NCBI RefSeq assembly: GCF_029784165.1
Contig: NC_073694.1
Coordinates: 80,576,427-80,640,426, forward strand
DNA length: 64,000 nucleotides
Source: Wyeomyia smithii
Lineage: Eukaryota > Arthropoda > Insecta > Diptera > Culicidae
Reading direction: 5' to 3'
Below the pieces are notes generated by a model. That model had not been told where the DNA came from and ran no database searches. It saw only the letters and a list, made by a program, of their open reading frames with translations. Below, piece after piece: positions 50,290 to 60,782 of the stretch. Each line of letters begins with the position of its first letter. Position 1 is the stretch's first letter. The position numbers and the translations under genes were made by a program.

Positions 50290-51802
50290 AGCATGAGCAT
50301 GAGCATGATTGACCGCCCGCGGTTGCTACTCCGTTATTGCCAGATTAGCTGTAATTACACAGAGAACCAATAGATGATGCTTGGGATTAACATTCATCCT
50401 CAATGTGTAAAAACTGGTGACCTTAATCTTTATATTAGGCAATACCAGCGCCGGCCGCATCCGAATGCAGGTCAAAGAAGGAGTGTGTATAGGAATATGT
50501 TGACGTGATACTCGCTTCATTGGAAGCCGAGAACACCTCTGCACTTCCACGAGAAATCACTGGGATGTTGGAGAAAAGGGTAAGGTTTGCAGCAGATTTC
50601 GTTTTGGTAAACGATGCGCTGAGTTCTAATACCGGGTTCATAATACCAAATATCGCGCGTACGAGTTCATTATATCTTTTACGGAAATCATAACGCGATC
50701 CGAACTCATTCCGGTTGATGATGTAACACCGCAAAAATAATGCGCACGCAAGGATACCGGACCTATAACCTAATCAAGACAGACTCAAATATTCGAAAAT
50801 CTGTTTATGAAGTCATTTTGCAACTACCGAAACGTATCTCTCATTGATTTATCTCAGCTGACTACACAATGTTACGAAGCAACCAGATATGCATTAACTG
50901 AAAACGAGAAAAAAGTAAATATATAGGCCCTCAACACATACTGCAAGCGGTCAGCAAGAGAACTTTAAAAACGGCCTATTTGCTTGGCCATCGCCGTTTG
51001 AAACGAACGAAAGAAGAAAGAAAAAGAAGGATGTGTGCGTTGACAGACGAGTCGCGTATAATCCTGATATTAATCGCAAATAATTGCGATATTTGGTGGC
51101 GATTAATTACGATGTTTTGTCGCGATTAATTATTTACGATATTTATCGAACGAACGGAACCTACTCCGAATCACTGCGTGCTGAAATAGAACCTACGGGT
51201 GGACAGTCTGCGAATAAATGGTTTGGTACACCTTGGCAGTCACAGCACACCGAAAATCCATAGTTGAGCAAAGCTCACCTGGGCCGAAAACACGTTTACC
51301 CCGGAAAGTTCTGCGCGACCGCTCTATTCCCTCTTACCGACGCATACGCGGAGACACGGTATTTCGCGTTGATTACCACTTACTTCTTGAATAATGAAGC
51401 GAAGATACCTACTGAGTACGAAAAACTGGCAAAGTTTCATGCATTCATAGCTAGAAATTTTAAAAAATGCAAATATGCATATCGAACAAGACCGAGCACA
51501 AATTAGATTCAACAAAATGCCAAAACAATCGCAATCAAAATTTATTTGTAATGCTGACCGACAAGATTTCTACTTAATTAAATTAAAAATTGTCTATGTG
51601 TTTCAGTATTTACTCAAAAGCTAGAAAAATCATAAAACAAGGGCATAAAACTGCTCAAAATGAAAGCAGAGAAAAAAACAAAAAAAAAACAATGCTTCTC
51701 TTTTGCCATGCAAATCAAACAAAACACACAGGCAAAACGTCACTAACACTAATATTTATCCTTTAATTCCCGCGTCCTCTCTGAACCATCATGCTAGTGC
51801 GT
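50290..51802 (-). mobile_element. 1513-bp insertion with 23-bp target-site duplication
   Basis: The 23-bp repeat beginning TTCTTGAGAAGATGTGGTTT lies at 50267-50289 and 51803-51825. Copy B has only one copy at the corresponding place (about 53297), so the segment is an insertion. A long target duplication points to LINE-type (or SINE) retrotransposition. The left end begins with AGCATGAGCATGAGCATG, a possible simple-repeat tail on the minus strand, so the element probably reads leftwards. A minus-strand frame at 50435-50734 (NELVRAIFGIMNPVLEL...) is not recognised. Near 51070-51150 GCGATTAATTACGAT phrases recur. No RT motif was seen. Confidence 0.75.
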
Positions 51803-51883
51803 TTCTTGAGAAGATGTGGTTTATGCAAAAAACTCATTTTCGAAAAAAAATGGTCTTTAGACCACTCTGTTCCGCAACGGCCC

Positions 51884-52643
51884 AATTCAAAATGTTGTCT
51901 GAGGTCGATTTTTGGCTTCAGTGCATTATAACAATTCCAGAAATACCAAAATTGGGTGGTATTTGGTCATTTGCCGCTGTTTATCAGAAACCGGAAGTCG
52001 CCATCTTGGATTTCAAAATGGCATTAGGGGACAGTTTTTGGCCTCTGAGCGTCATTATGGTTGGAGAAACACTCATATTGGGTGAAATTTGGTCATTTTC
52101 GGCTGATTTTCAGACACCGGAAGTCGCCATCTTACAATTCAAAATGTTGTCTGAGGTCGATTTGTGGCTTTAGTGCATCATAACAATTCCGGAAATACTC
52201 ATATTGGGTGGTATTTGGTCATTTGCCGCTGGTTTTCAGAAACCGGAAGTCGCCATCTTGGATTTTAAAATGGCATTAGGAGACAATTTCTGGCCTCTGA
52301 GCGTCATTCTGGTTGAAGAAACACTCATATTGGGTGAAATTTGGTCATTTTCGGCTGTTTTCCAGGCACCGGAAGTCGCCATCTTACAATTCGAAATGTT
52401 GTCTGAGGTCGATTAGTGGCTTCAGTGCATCATAACAATTCCGGAAATACTCATATTGGGTGATATTTGGTCATTTGCCGCTGGTTTTCAGAAAGCGGAA
52501 GTCGCCATCTTGGATTTTAAAATGGCATTAGGAGACAATTTCTGTCCTCTGAGCGTCATTCTGGTTGAAAAAACACTCATATTGGGTGAAATTTGGTCAT
52601 TTTTGGCTGTTTTCCAGACACCGGAAGTCGCCATCTTACAATT
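51884..52643. repeat. 126-bp tandem array, block B
   Basis: Unit starts at 51991, 52117, 52243, 52369, 52495 and 52621 are exactly 126 bp apart, with the two unit types alternating. Similarity between same-type units is high; one unit has GCGGAAG in place of CCGGAAG (52495). Confidence 0.92.
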
Positions 52644-53373
52644 GAGCCGTTGCGAACCAGAGTGGTCTATGTGCCATCGAGCAAGTTGTTCAGGAGAAGC
52701 AATTTTCGAAAAATCTCTGAATAAAATTTTGTTCAACGGATTCTTTCAAACAAAATGTTCTAATATAAAAGTTATGAAGTGGTTTAACATTGGGATACAT
52801 AAAATTAACAGTTTCTTTGCGAAATCGGTGATTTCATCTCACCAATGTACATAGACCACTCTGACTTCATATATATATTCACTGGAATCCTCGAATCGTT
52901 TCGGAACAGAGTGGTCTATGTACACACACCCGGTAAATGACAAAGAAAATGACGTTAAATCGTATAAATGGCTAGTGTCACATGTTATATGATACATATA
53001 GCATGTCACATGTAAGATGTCACGTGTTACATTACATATTACATAATATTTTACATGTTACAGTTTTCGTGTTACACTACGTGTAACATGTTACATATCA
53101 CAAGTGGCATGTTCCTTATCACATGTAATAAGCTACATGTTACGTGTTACATGATAGTATTACATCGATTCATGTACATAGACCACTCTGTTCCGAAACA
53201 AAACGGCCATTCTGTTTCGGACGAATTTTCAACACGGAATAAATCAGCTTTAAAATTTGATTTTCCGAAATTTTCTTAATCTCCCAACTTCAGCTTCTTG
53301 AGTAGATGCGGTTTATGCAAAAAACTCATTCTCGAAAAAATGGTCTTTAGACCACTCTGTTCCGCAACGGCTC
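52644..53373. mobile_element. Inverted-repeat element copy B (730 bp, uninterrupted)
   Basis: Ends GAGCCGTTGCG and CGCAACGGCTC are perfect inverses between AATT duplicates (52640-52643 and 53374-53377), in the same phase of the 126-bp unit as copy A. It includes the ACATGT/TTACATG tract at ~52975-53150. It lacks the two insertions seen in copy A and preserves both empty sites. Confidence 0.85.
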
Positions 53374-53797
53374 AATTCAAAATGTTGTCTGAGGTCGATT
53401 TTTGGCTTCAGTGCATTATTTTTTTTTTTTTTTTCTTCACATAACATTTATTTGACACGGCACAAATACAATTTAATGTTTAACGGCGCCAATATATCTG
53501 ATGACTTAAAAACTAAAGCAAATTTTTTATCCTCGCTGCCGACTACGAGCTGAAATTAAGTCTAACTTAAAACTAGCATGGGATTTCCAATCAGTGTTTT
53601 GTTGTTCAATGGTCGTCTGATAATCGTCGAATGGCATGTATGGATTCGTTCTGCTGAGCCACGATGTCGTGAGTTGGGACAGAGGCTCGTAGTCCTTGGG
53701 TCCTGGTTCTATTGTGCGGGGTCTGGTTGCTGGTTTTGTGCTTAAGGTTCAAACGTGTTCTTGTCGTTTTGTTGGGTGTAGACGGAGGGGAACGGGA

Positions 53798-56700
53798 CTA
53801 GACTGGGGCGTGGATGGATTTCAGGAAAACGTATATAAGGGACATGTAGGATAGGTCACGGCTCGCCAAGACATCACGAACAGGAACAGCCGGCTGTCTA
53901 CCCTCGGCCTGCAGGGAAGCTATTAATTTAGACCTGGCGTCACGGTGTACAGGGCATGACCAAACCACATGCTCTATGTCGTGATAACCTTCACCACAGG
54001 CACAGATACCACTTTCCCCGAGCCCAACACGACGGAGGAGCGCGTCAAATCTATAGTGATTGGACATAAGCCGGGACATCACGCAAATGAAATCCCGACC
54101 TACATCCAACCCCTTGAACCACGGGTTCGTCGATACTTTGGGGATTATGGAATGTAACCACCTTCCCAATTCCCCTCTGGTCCAAGCATTTTGCCAACTG
54201 ATGATCGTATTCTGACGTACAAGTGCGAAAAATTCATTAAAGGCAATTGGTCTTTCATAAATATCACCGTTTGTTGCGCCCACCTTAGCCAAAGAGTCCG
54301 CTTTCTCATTACCCGGTATCGAGCAGTGAGAAGGGACCCACGCTAAGGTAATCTGAGTAGATTTTTCGGATAAAGCACTCAGATGTTCCCGTATTTTCCC
54401 CAGGAAATACGGAGAGTGCTTAACATCTTTCATCGATCGGAGAGCCTCAATGGAACTGAGACTGTCCGTAAAGATGAAATAATGGTCCGTGGGCATTTTT
54501 TCGATAATCCCTAGGGTGTACTGAATTGCAGCTAATTCTGCGACGTAAACAGAAGCAGGATTATCGAGCTTATGGGAGACGGTTAAATTGTTATTGAAGA
54601 TACCGAAGCCAGTGGACCCATCAAGAAGTGATCCGTCAGTGTAGTACATATTGTCGCAGTTGATGTTTCGATATTTATTGGAAAAAATTTTAGGGATCTG
54701 CTGCACGCGTAAATGATCCGGGATTCCACGAGTTTCTTCTATCATGGATGTATCGAAAAACACAGTAGAATCAGAAGTATTTGATAAGTCGACACGATTT
54801 GGAATATTCGAAGAAGGGTTAATATTTTGGGACATGTGATTGAAATACAATGTCATAAAACGGGTTTGAGAATGAAGTTCGATTAACCTTTCAAAATTTT
54901 CAATCACGGGACGGTTCAAGACCTCACATTTGATTAGAATACGAGAAGACAGGCTCCAGAAGCGGTTTTTCAATGGTAGTACTCCAGCTAAAACCTCCAA
55001 ACTCATCGTATGGGTCGACTGCATGCAACCTAAGGCGATACGCAAACAACGATATTGTATTCGCTCCAGTTTGATCAAATGTGTGTTTGCTGCGGAGCGG
55101 AAGCAGAAACACCCGTATTCAATAACAGACAATATCGTTGTTTGGTAAAGCCTTATAAGGTCTCCTGGATGGGCTCCCCACCATTGTCCGGTTATTGTAC
55201 GAAGAAAATTCACTCTTTGTTGACATTTTTTCATCAGATACCTCACGTGACAACCCCAGGTGCCTTTAGAGTCGAACCAGACACCAAGATATTTGTGTAC
55301 CAAAACCTGAGAAATCGTTTTACCCATTAATTGTGTTTGAAGCTGAGCAGGTTCATGCTTCCTAGAAAAAACTACTATCTCAGTCTTCTCCGGAGAGAAT
55401 TCGATACCTAGCTGTAAAGCCCAAGCAGACAAATTGTCCAAGGTATCTTGCAATGGTCCTTGCAAATCGGCAGCTTTGGCTCCTGTAACAGAGATTACAC
55501 TGTCGTCTGCAAGTTGTCTTATCGTGCATGAATTTGCCAGACATTCGTCGATGTCATTTACATAAAAGTTGTAAAGAAGGGGGCTTAAACATGAGCCCTG
55601 GGGAGGACCCATGTAGCTAATGCGAAAAGTTGCCAAATCGCCATGCGTAAAATGCATGTGCTTTTTGGACAACAAATTGTGCAAAAAATTGTTCAAAATT
55701 GGAGAAAATCCTTGTCGGTGAAGTTTACCCGAAAGAATGTCAATAGAAACGGAATCAAAAGCCCCCTTAATGTCCAAGAACGCAGACGCCATTTGTTCTT
55801 TACGAGCATACGCCAGCTGAATATCTGTTGAAAGCAACGCAAGACAATCATTCGTCCCTTTGGCACGGCGGAAGCCAAATTGAGTTTCTGATAGTAGACC
55901 ATTTGATTCGACCCAGTGGTCTAAACGACGGAGTATCATTTTTTCCATCAATTTCCGGATACAGGATAGCATTGCAATCGGCCTATAAGAGTTGTGATTA
56001 GAAGCTGGTTTCCCTGGTTTTTGGATGGCGATCACCTTCACTTGCCTCCAATCCTGCGGTACAATGTTTTGCTCCAGGAACTTATTGAACAAGTTCAACA
56101 AGCGCCTCTTGGCATTGCCGGGTAGATTCTTCAACAAGTTGAATTTGATTCTATCTTATCCAGGCGCGTTATTGTTACAGGACAGGAGGGCAACTGAAAA
56201 TTCTGCCATCGTAAAAGGTGATTCTATCGCGTCGTGGCCCGGAGACGCATCGCGAACAATATTTTGCGCAGGAACAGAGTCCGGACATACTTTCCTGGCA
56301 AAATCAAATATCCACCTACTTGAAGACTCCTCGCTTTCGTTGACCGTTACGCGATTCCGCATTCTTCGGGCTGTGTTCCAAAGAGTCCTCATCGATGTCT
56401 CCCTCGACGTCTCGTTCACGAACCGACGCCAATATCCACGTTTCTTTGCTTTAGCCAAGCTTTTAAGCTTGGTATCAAGCTCCGAATACCGTAAATAGTC
56501 GCCAGGTATACCTCCCGTCTGGTAGGCCTTAAACGCGTCGGATCTTTGCGTGTAGACATCGGAGCACTCTTGGTCCCACCACGGAGTGGGAGGCCGTTCT
56601 TTGATCGTTACGCCGGGATATTTCTTCGTTTGGGCTTGCAACGCGGCGTCGAGAATCAAGCCCGCGAGGAGGTTGTATTCTTCAAGTGGTGAATGATGTT

Positions 56701-57505
56701 GAATCGACTCGACCGCTTTTGAAATCATTTCCTCGTATAACTTCCAATCGACATTTCGTGTGAGGTCATACGGAATGTCAATTGGTCGCATGCGAGTTGA
56801 CCCGTTAGTAATTGAAATAAGAATAGGCAGATGGTCGCTACCGTGAGGATCGAGGATTACCTTCCATGTGCAATCCAACCGTAGCGACATCGAACATAAG
56901 GATAGATCCAAAGCGCTTGGGCGCGCTGGAGGTTTCGGGATACGTGTCATTTCACCGTTGTTCAAAATAGTCATGTCGAAGTCATCGCAAAGGTTATAGA
57001 TTAAAGAGGAGCGGTTATCATTGTATGGGGAACCCCAAGCCACGCCATGAGAGTTGAAGTCTCCCAAAATCAAACGTGGCGAGGGAAGAAGTTCTATTAA
57101 ATCAAAGAGCAGCCGTTGCCCAACCTGTGCTCTGGGGGGAATATATATTGAGGCAATACAAAGCTCTTTACCTTGTATTGTCATTTGACATGCGACAACT
57201 TCGATGCCTGGAATCGAGGGGAGGTTAATACGATAGAAAGAATAGCACTTTTTAATCCCTAAAAGTACTCCTCCATATGGGGTGTCTCGATCAAGGCGAA
57301 TAATATTAAAATCATGGAAGTTGAGATCAATATTTGAAGTAAGCCAAGTTTCACAAAGGGAAAATGCATCGCATTTGTTTTTATTTATCAAAACTTTAAA
57401 CGAATCAATTTTTGGTAAAATACTTCTACAATTCCACTGTAAGACAGAGATAGAATCCTTCATATACGCAGTTGAATTAGGCATCGAAGGATACAATCGC
57501 TGCAA
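53798..57505 (-). pseudogene. ORF2 endonuclease-RT-RNase H with one nonsense codon (I-clade LINE copy 2)
   Basis: From the ATG at 57505: endonuclease with LQWN (22-25), CETWL (E52), GDFN (148-151), SDHLPI (223-228); linker with TPWWDQE; then a TAA at 56158-56156 (after NNNAPG) where copy 1 has a leucine codon. The same frame continues to 53798 with YRPIAMLS, FLDIKGAFDS, motif B as GPPQGSCLSP (copy 1 has GLPQGS), LADD, then RNase H with YTDGSLLDG, AELAAIQY, FTDSLSSIEAL, VPSHCSIPGNEKAD, and a Cys/His tail. The C-terminus is complete here (KSIHAPV), unlike copy 1. Apart from the stop and the proline change, it looks like a young copy. Confidence 0.92.
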
Positions 57506-58847
57506 GGAGAGGCCATTGGGCAGTCAACTGCTTCAAAAATGATCTAACTGTTGGGAGGAATGCTGTAAAAAAAATTTTAATTGGATCGGGTACATTGAAA
57601 GTTTCAAAAATCCAGTCCACAATGTCAGAAAATTTCACTAATCCAGAGTTTGTTTCATCAACTGGGAGTGTAAAAGGAGCAACTGGGGTTTTAGATGTTC
57701 CTGGCAGTGCTGGGAACTCCTTCTGGGACTTTAAATTTGCCAGCCCAGGAGGAGTTTGCTTCGGTTTTTCCGCAGCACTGTTTGGTTTGTTTGTAACTTT
57801 CATTTCACTTTGAGAAATCTTAGGACCTTTTCTGGGAAGTTTAGGAGAGGAAATTTTTTTCCTCTTTCTAGACTCCCCAGGATTGGCGTAAGATGCTCCC
57901 GCTGGTGAATCGTCAGAATCGGTTTCATCAGAGGACAACAGATCGAAGGGGTTCGAAGTAACGGGGGAAGTGGTAACGGTCTTCTTCAGCATGTCAGCGT
58001 AGGAACGCTTTGAACGCTCTTTGAGAGACCGTTTTATTTTATCCCTGCGCTGCATGTACACCGCACATGTCGAGAGCTCATGCAGATTTTCTCCGCAGTG
58101 AATACACTTTTCAGCGTTAACACTGCAAGAATCTTCCGCATGAGACTCCCCACACTTGCCACAACGTGCCTTATTGCAGCAGTAGGCGGCTGTATGGCCT
58201 AACTGCTTGCAATTCAGGCAGTTCATGACGCGGGGCACGTAGAGCCTCACAGGGAGACGAACCCGGTGGATCGAGACGTGGCTTGGTAGTGCAGACCCGG
58301 CGAACGTAACTCGAAACGAGTCTGACGGAGTGTATACTGTTTTGCCACCGATGATCGATGCTGACCGCAATTGCTTGCAGTCGAGCACCTTTACTTCGGG
58401 ACACGTTTTGTTCTTAAAGCACCCTTTGGCACTTTGCAGTATACACTCGACGGACAGACTCGAATCGGTTATGACACCGTCGATCTCCACGTCTCGTGCG
58501 GGTATGTAAACGCGATACTCGCGTGTGAAGAGCTCAGAGCAAGCTATATCGTTGGCCTCTTTCAGGTTACCGACCACGACACGGAGCTTGTTAGGCCGGA
58601 CCTTGGAAATTTCGGTCACGCCCTTGTACTCCTTCGTCAGGTCTTTAGAAATCTGCAAGAGGTTCAACTTTTTCGATTTCGGTCCTGCCTTTGGCCGAAA
58701 ATAAACAGTATAGCTGCCCTGGGCTCCGTCTGGGTAAAGCCTGGGGCGAGGGGGGACTGAAGAATGAACAGGGGAGGGGGTAACAGAAGGGTCAGGGTCA
58801 GAGGGGTTCGGGGATGGTGGCGCGGGAGGCGAGGGATCTACATCTAT
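57477..58847 (-). CDS. Gag-like ORF1 with three zinc knuckles (I-clade LINE copy 2)
   Basis: The frame is open from a TAG just upstream of 58847 to the stop at 57477 but has no ATG near its start. The codon at 58847-58845 is ATA, followed by DVDPSPPAPPSPN, so ATA may be a mutated ATG; this is inference. The protein has a proline/serine-rich N-terminus, a region with SYTVYFRPKAGPKSKK, an RRM-like segment (VVVGNLKEANDI) and three CCHC knuckles: CLNCKQLGHTAAYC, CGKCGESHAEDSC (one residue shorter) and CIHCGENLHELSTC. A basic SLKERSKRS tract, an acidic SSDETDSDDS tract and a Pro/Lys linker follow. It should bind element RNA. It overlaps the ORF2 start by 29 bases. Confidence 0.85.
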   Translation of the reverse strand: MDVDPSPPAPPSPNPSDPDPSVTPSPVHSSVPPRPRLYPDGAQGSYTVYFRPKAGPKSKKLNLLQISKDLTKEYKGVTEISKVRPNKLRVVVGNLKEANDIACSELFTREYRVYIPARDVEIDGVITDSSLSVECILQSAKGCFKNKTCPEVKVLDCKQLRSASIIGGKTVYTPSDSFRVTFAGSALPSHVSIHRVRLPVRLYVPRVMNCLNCKQLGHTAAYCCNKARCGKCGESHAEDSCSVNAEKCIHCGENLHELSTCAVYMQRRDKIKRSLKERSKRSYADMLKKTVTTSPVTSNPFDLLSSDETDSDDSPAGASYANPGESRKRKKISSPKLPRKGPKISQSEMKVTNKPNSAAEKPKQTPPGLANLKSQKEFPALPGTSKTPVAPFTLPVDETNSGLVKFSDIVDWIFETFNVPDPIKIFFTAFLPTVRSFLKQLTAQWPLLAAIVSFDA

Positions 58848-59306
58848 TGCGCTAAGTCTAGCGCACTAGCGCTGACAAGAACACGTACCTTTTTATTTCT
58901 CCCTTCCAGTAAGGTTGGTTGTCCGATCGTTCGAAGTAGCAGCCGTTACAGCCAGCAGCACCAATACAGCAGCACCAAACAGCCACCAGCAGCGAGCCAG
59001 GTGTGAGATCACTCCACACAGCGATACAACTCGCTGACACTGATGGCTTCTTCTTTTTCCTCGTTTGTGTCTCGTCCACTGCTGTAGCACAATCCAGCCA
59101 GCAGCCAAATCGGCTTACGCACCAGCTGGCAGTCACGATGCGAAACAGTTGCACAAAGGCACGACCTTGAACCCGGATTTATTTCACTTGACCAGGCAAA
59201 CAATGCCAACACTTGTTCACACGTCTTTTGTTTTATACTCTATCGGACCGATCACCAAACACGTCCAGTACTGATGCGTGTTCGGCACAGAATGTTCAGT
59301 GCATTA

Positions 59307-59900
59307 TAACAATTCCAGAAATACCCAAATTGGGTGGTATTTGGTCATTTGCCGCTGTTTTTCAGAAACCGGAAGTCGCCATCTTGGATTTCAAAATGGC
59401 ATTAGGGGACAGTTTTTGGCCTCTGAGCGTCATTATGGTTGAAGAAACACTCATTTTGGGTGAAATTTGGTCATTTTCGGCTGATTTTCAGACACCGGAC
59501 CCCATCGCCCCATAGTCGCCATCTAACGATTCAAAATGTTGTCTGAGGTCGATTTGTGGCTTCAGTGCATCATAACAATTCCGGAAATACTCATATTGGG
59601 TGATATTTGGTCATTTGCCGCTGGTTTTCAGAAACCGGAAGTCGCCATCTTGGATTTTAAAATGGCATTAGGAGACAATTTCTGGCCTCTGAGCGTCATT
59701 CTGGTTGAAGAAACACTCATATTGGGTGAAATTTGGTCATTTTCGGCTGTTTTCCAGGCACCGGAAGTCGCCATCTTACAATTCAAAATGTTGTCTGAGG
59801 TCGATTTGTGGCTTCAGTGCGTCATAACAATTCTGGTCAATTGCCGCTGTTTTTCAGAATCCGGAAATCGCCATCTTGGATTTAAAAATGGCATTTGGAG
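59307..59900. repeat. 126-bp tandem array, block C
   Basis: Continuation of the array after the LINE (the unit split at 53418). Unit starts at 59369, 59495, 59635, 59761 and 59861. One unit carries a ~14-bp insertion (CCCCATCGCCCCAT), one has lost ~26 bp. Merges into the 142-bp array. Confidence 0.9.
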
Positions 59901-60720
59901 ACATGCCAGAAGAAGGAAGGGTGTCGAAACATTATGGACATGTTTGTTACATCTACAAACATTCACTTGCCAAATTTGGTTATATTCGCTTGATTGGTTC
60001 TCGAGCTGTGCGAAATTTGAGTATCATTTGTATGGGACCCCTCTCTTATAGGAGAGGGAGGGGTGTCGAACCATTATGGATATATTTGTTACCCTTAAAA
60101 ACATCCATCTGCCAAATTTGGTTCTGTTTACTTGGTAAGTTCTCTGAATGTGCAGAAATTTGTGTTTTATTTGTATGGAATCCCTCCCTTCCAGAAGCGG
60201 GAGGGGTTTCGAACCAATATCGACATATTTTTTACTCCTAAAAACATCCACATACCAAATTTGATTGTATTTGGTTGATTGGTTCTCGAGCTGTGGGAAA
60301 TTCGTGTTTCATTTGTATGGGACCCCTCCCTTGTTGAAGAGGGAGGGGTGTCAAATCATTATCGATATATTTGTTACCCCTAAAAACATCCAACTACCCA
60401 ATTTGGTTCTATTTACTTGGTTAGTTCTCTAGATATGCAGATATTTGAGTTTCATTTGTATGGAACCCCTCCCTTCCAGAAGAGGGAGGGGTGTCGAACT
60501 AATATGGACATATTTGTCACTCCTAAAACATCCACATGCCAAATTTGGTTTCATTTGCTTGGTTGATTTTTAAGATGTGCAGAAATTTGTGTTTCATTTG
60601 TATGGGGGCCCTCCCTTTCAGAAGAGGGAGGGGTCTCAAACTATCATGAAAACCTTTCTCGGTCCCTGAAACCCCTACATACAAATTTTCACGTCAATCG
60701 GTTCGGTAGTTTCCGAGCCT
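59901..60720. repeat. ~142-bp tandem array with GGGAGGGG hairpins
   Basis: Five units contain GTATGGGACCCCTCCCTT-like sequence followed by AGAAGAGGGAGGGGTGTCG (about 60031, 60173, 60315, 60459, 60600; spacing 141-144). CCCCTCCCT and AGGGAGGGG form a potential hairpin in each unit. Other shared phrases are CCAAATTTGGTT and TTGGTTCTCGAG. The array leads into the CAGACAGACAG tail. Confidence 0.85.
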
Positions 60721-60782
60721 ATATGGATCAGACAGACAGACAGACCGACAGACAGACCGGACTGCATTTTTATAGGTATAGA

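Larger units (their letters stand above)
47752..51883. mobile_element. Inverted-repeat element copy A (two later insertions inside)
   Basis: The ends GAGCCGTTGCGAACCAGAGT and, reverse-complemented from the right, GGGCCGTTGCGGAACAGAGT, sit between AATT on both sides (47748-47751 and 51884-51887). The site interrupts a 126-bp unit at TTACAATT|CAAAATG. Inside are further copies of CAGAGTGGTCTATGTAC in both orientations (about 47766, 47956 inverted, 49844, 50145 inverted, 51855 inverted variant). Without the nested elements at 47982-49805 and 50290-51802 the core is about 770 bp. Copy B is at 52644-53373. Confidence 0.8.
53419..59294 (-). mobile_element. Full-length I-clade LINE, copy 2
   Basis: A 5876-bp element flanked by the 12-bp direct repeat TTCAGTGCATTA (53407-53418 and 59295-59306). 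The 3' end is a T run at 53419-53434 (a poly(A) tail). The 5' end, reverse-complemented, begins CATTCTGTGCCGAACAC. It contains a ~450-bp 5' UTR, gag-like ORF1, ORF2 with endonuclease, RT and RNase H, and a ~380-bp 3' UTR. It landed in the 126-bp array, splitting a unit. Visible defects are a lost ORF1 start, one stop in ORF2 and a proline in RT motif B. Confidence 0.95.
46902..60782 (+). mobile_element. 13.9 kb composite insertion (GACCCGGCAAACTTCG ... CAGACAGACAG element) with nested elements
   Basis: The left end begins GACCCGGCAAACTTCGTTTC and the right end is CAGACAGACAGACCGACAG, then GGACTGCATTTTTATAGGTA, GA. These two modules mark opposite ends of a repeat family widespread in arthropods; I leave its class open. 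Its own interior is a 126-bp tandem array followed by a ~142-bp array. Nested inside are the inverted-repeat element copies A and B, a TA-flanked element, a 1.5 kb insert and a full I-clade LINE. The flanking LINE halves join precisely once the segment is removed. No protein for its own mobility was found. Confidence 0.75.

Noticed and set aside
51703..60051. Open frames with repeated ILGEIWSFSA / PEVAILDFKMA peptides
   Set aside because: They are readings of the 126-bp tandem array, whose period is a multiple of three; no gene features.
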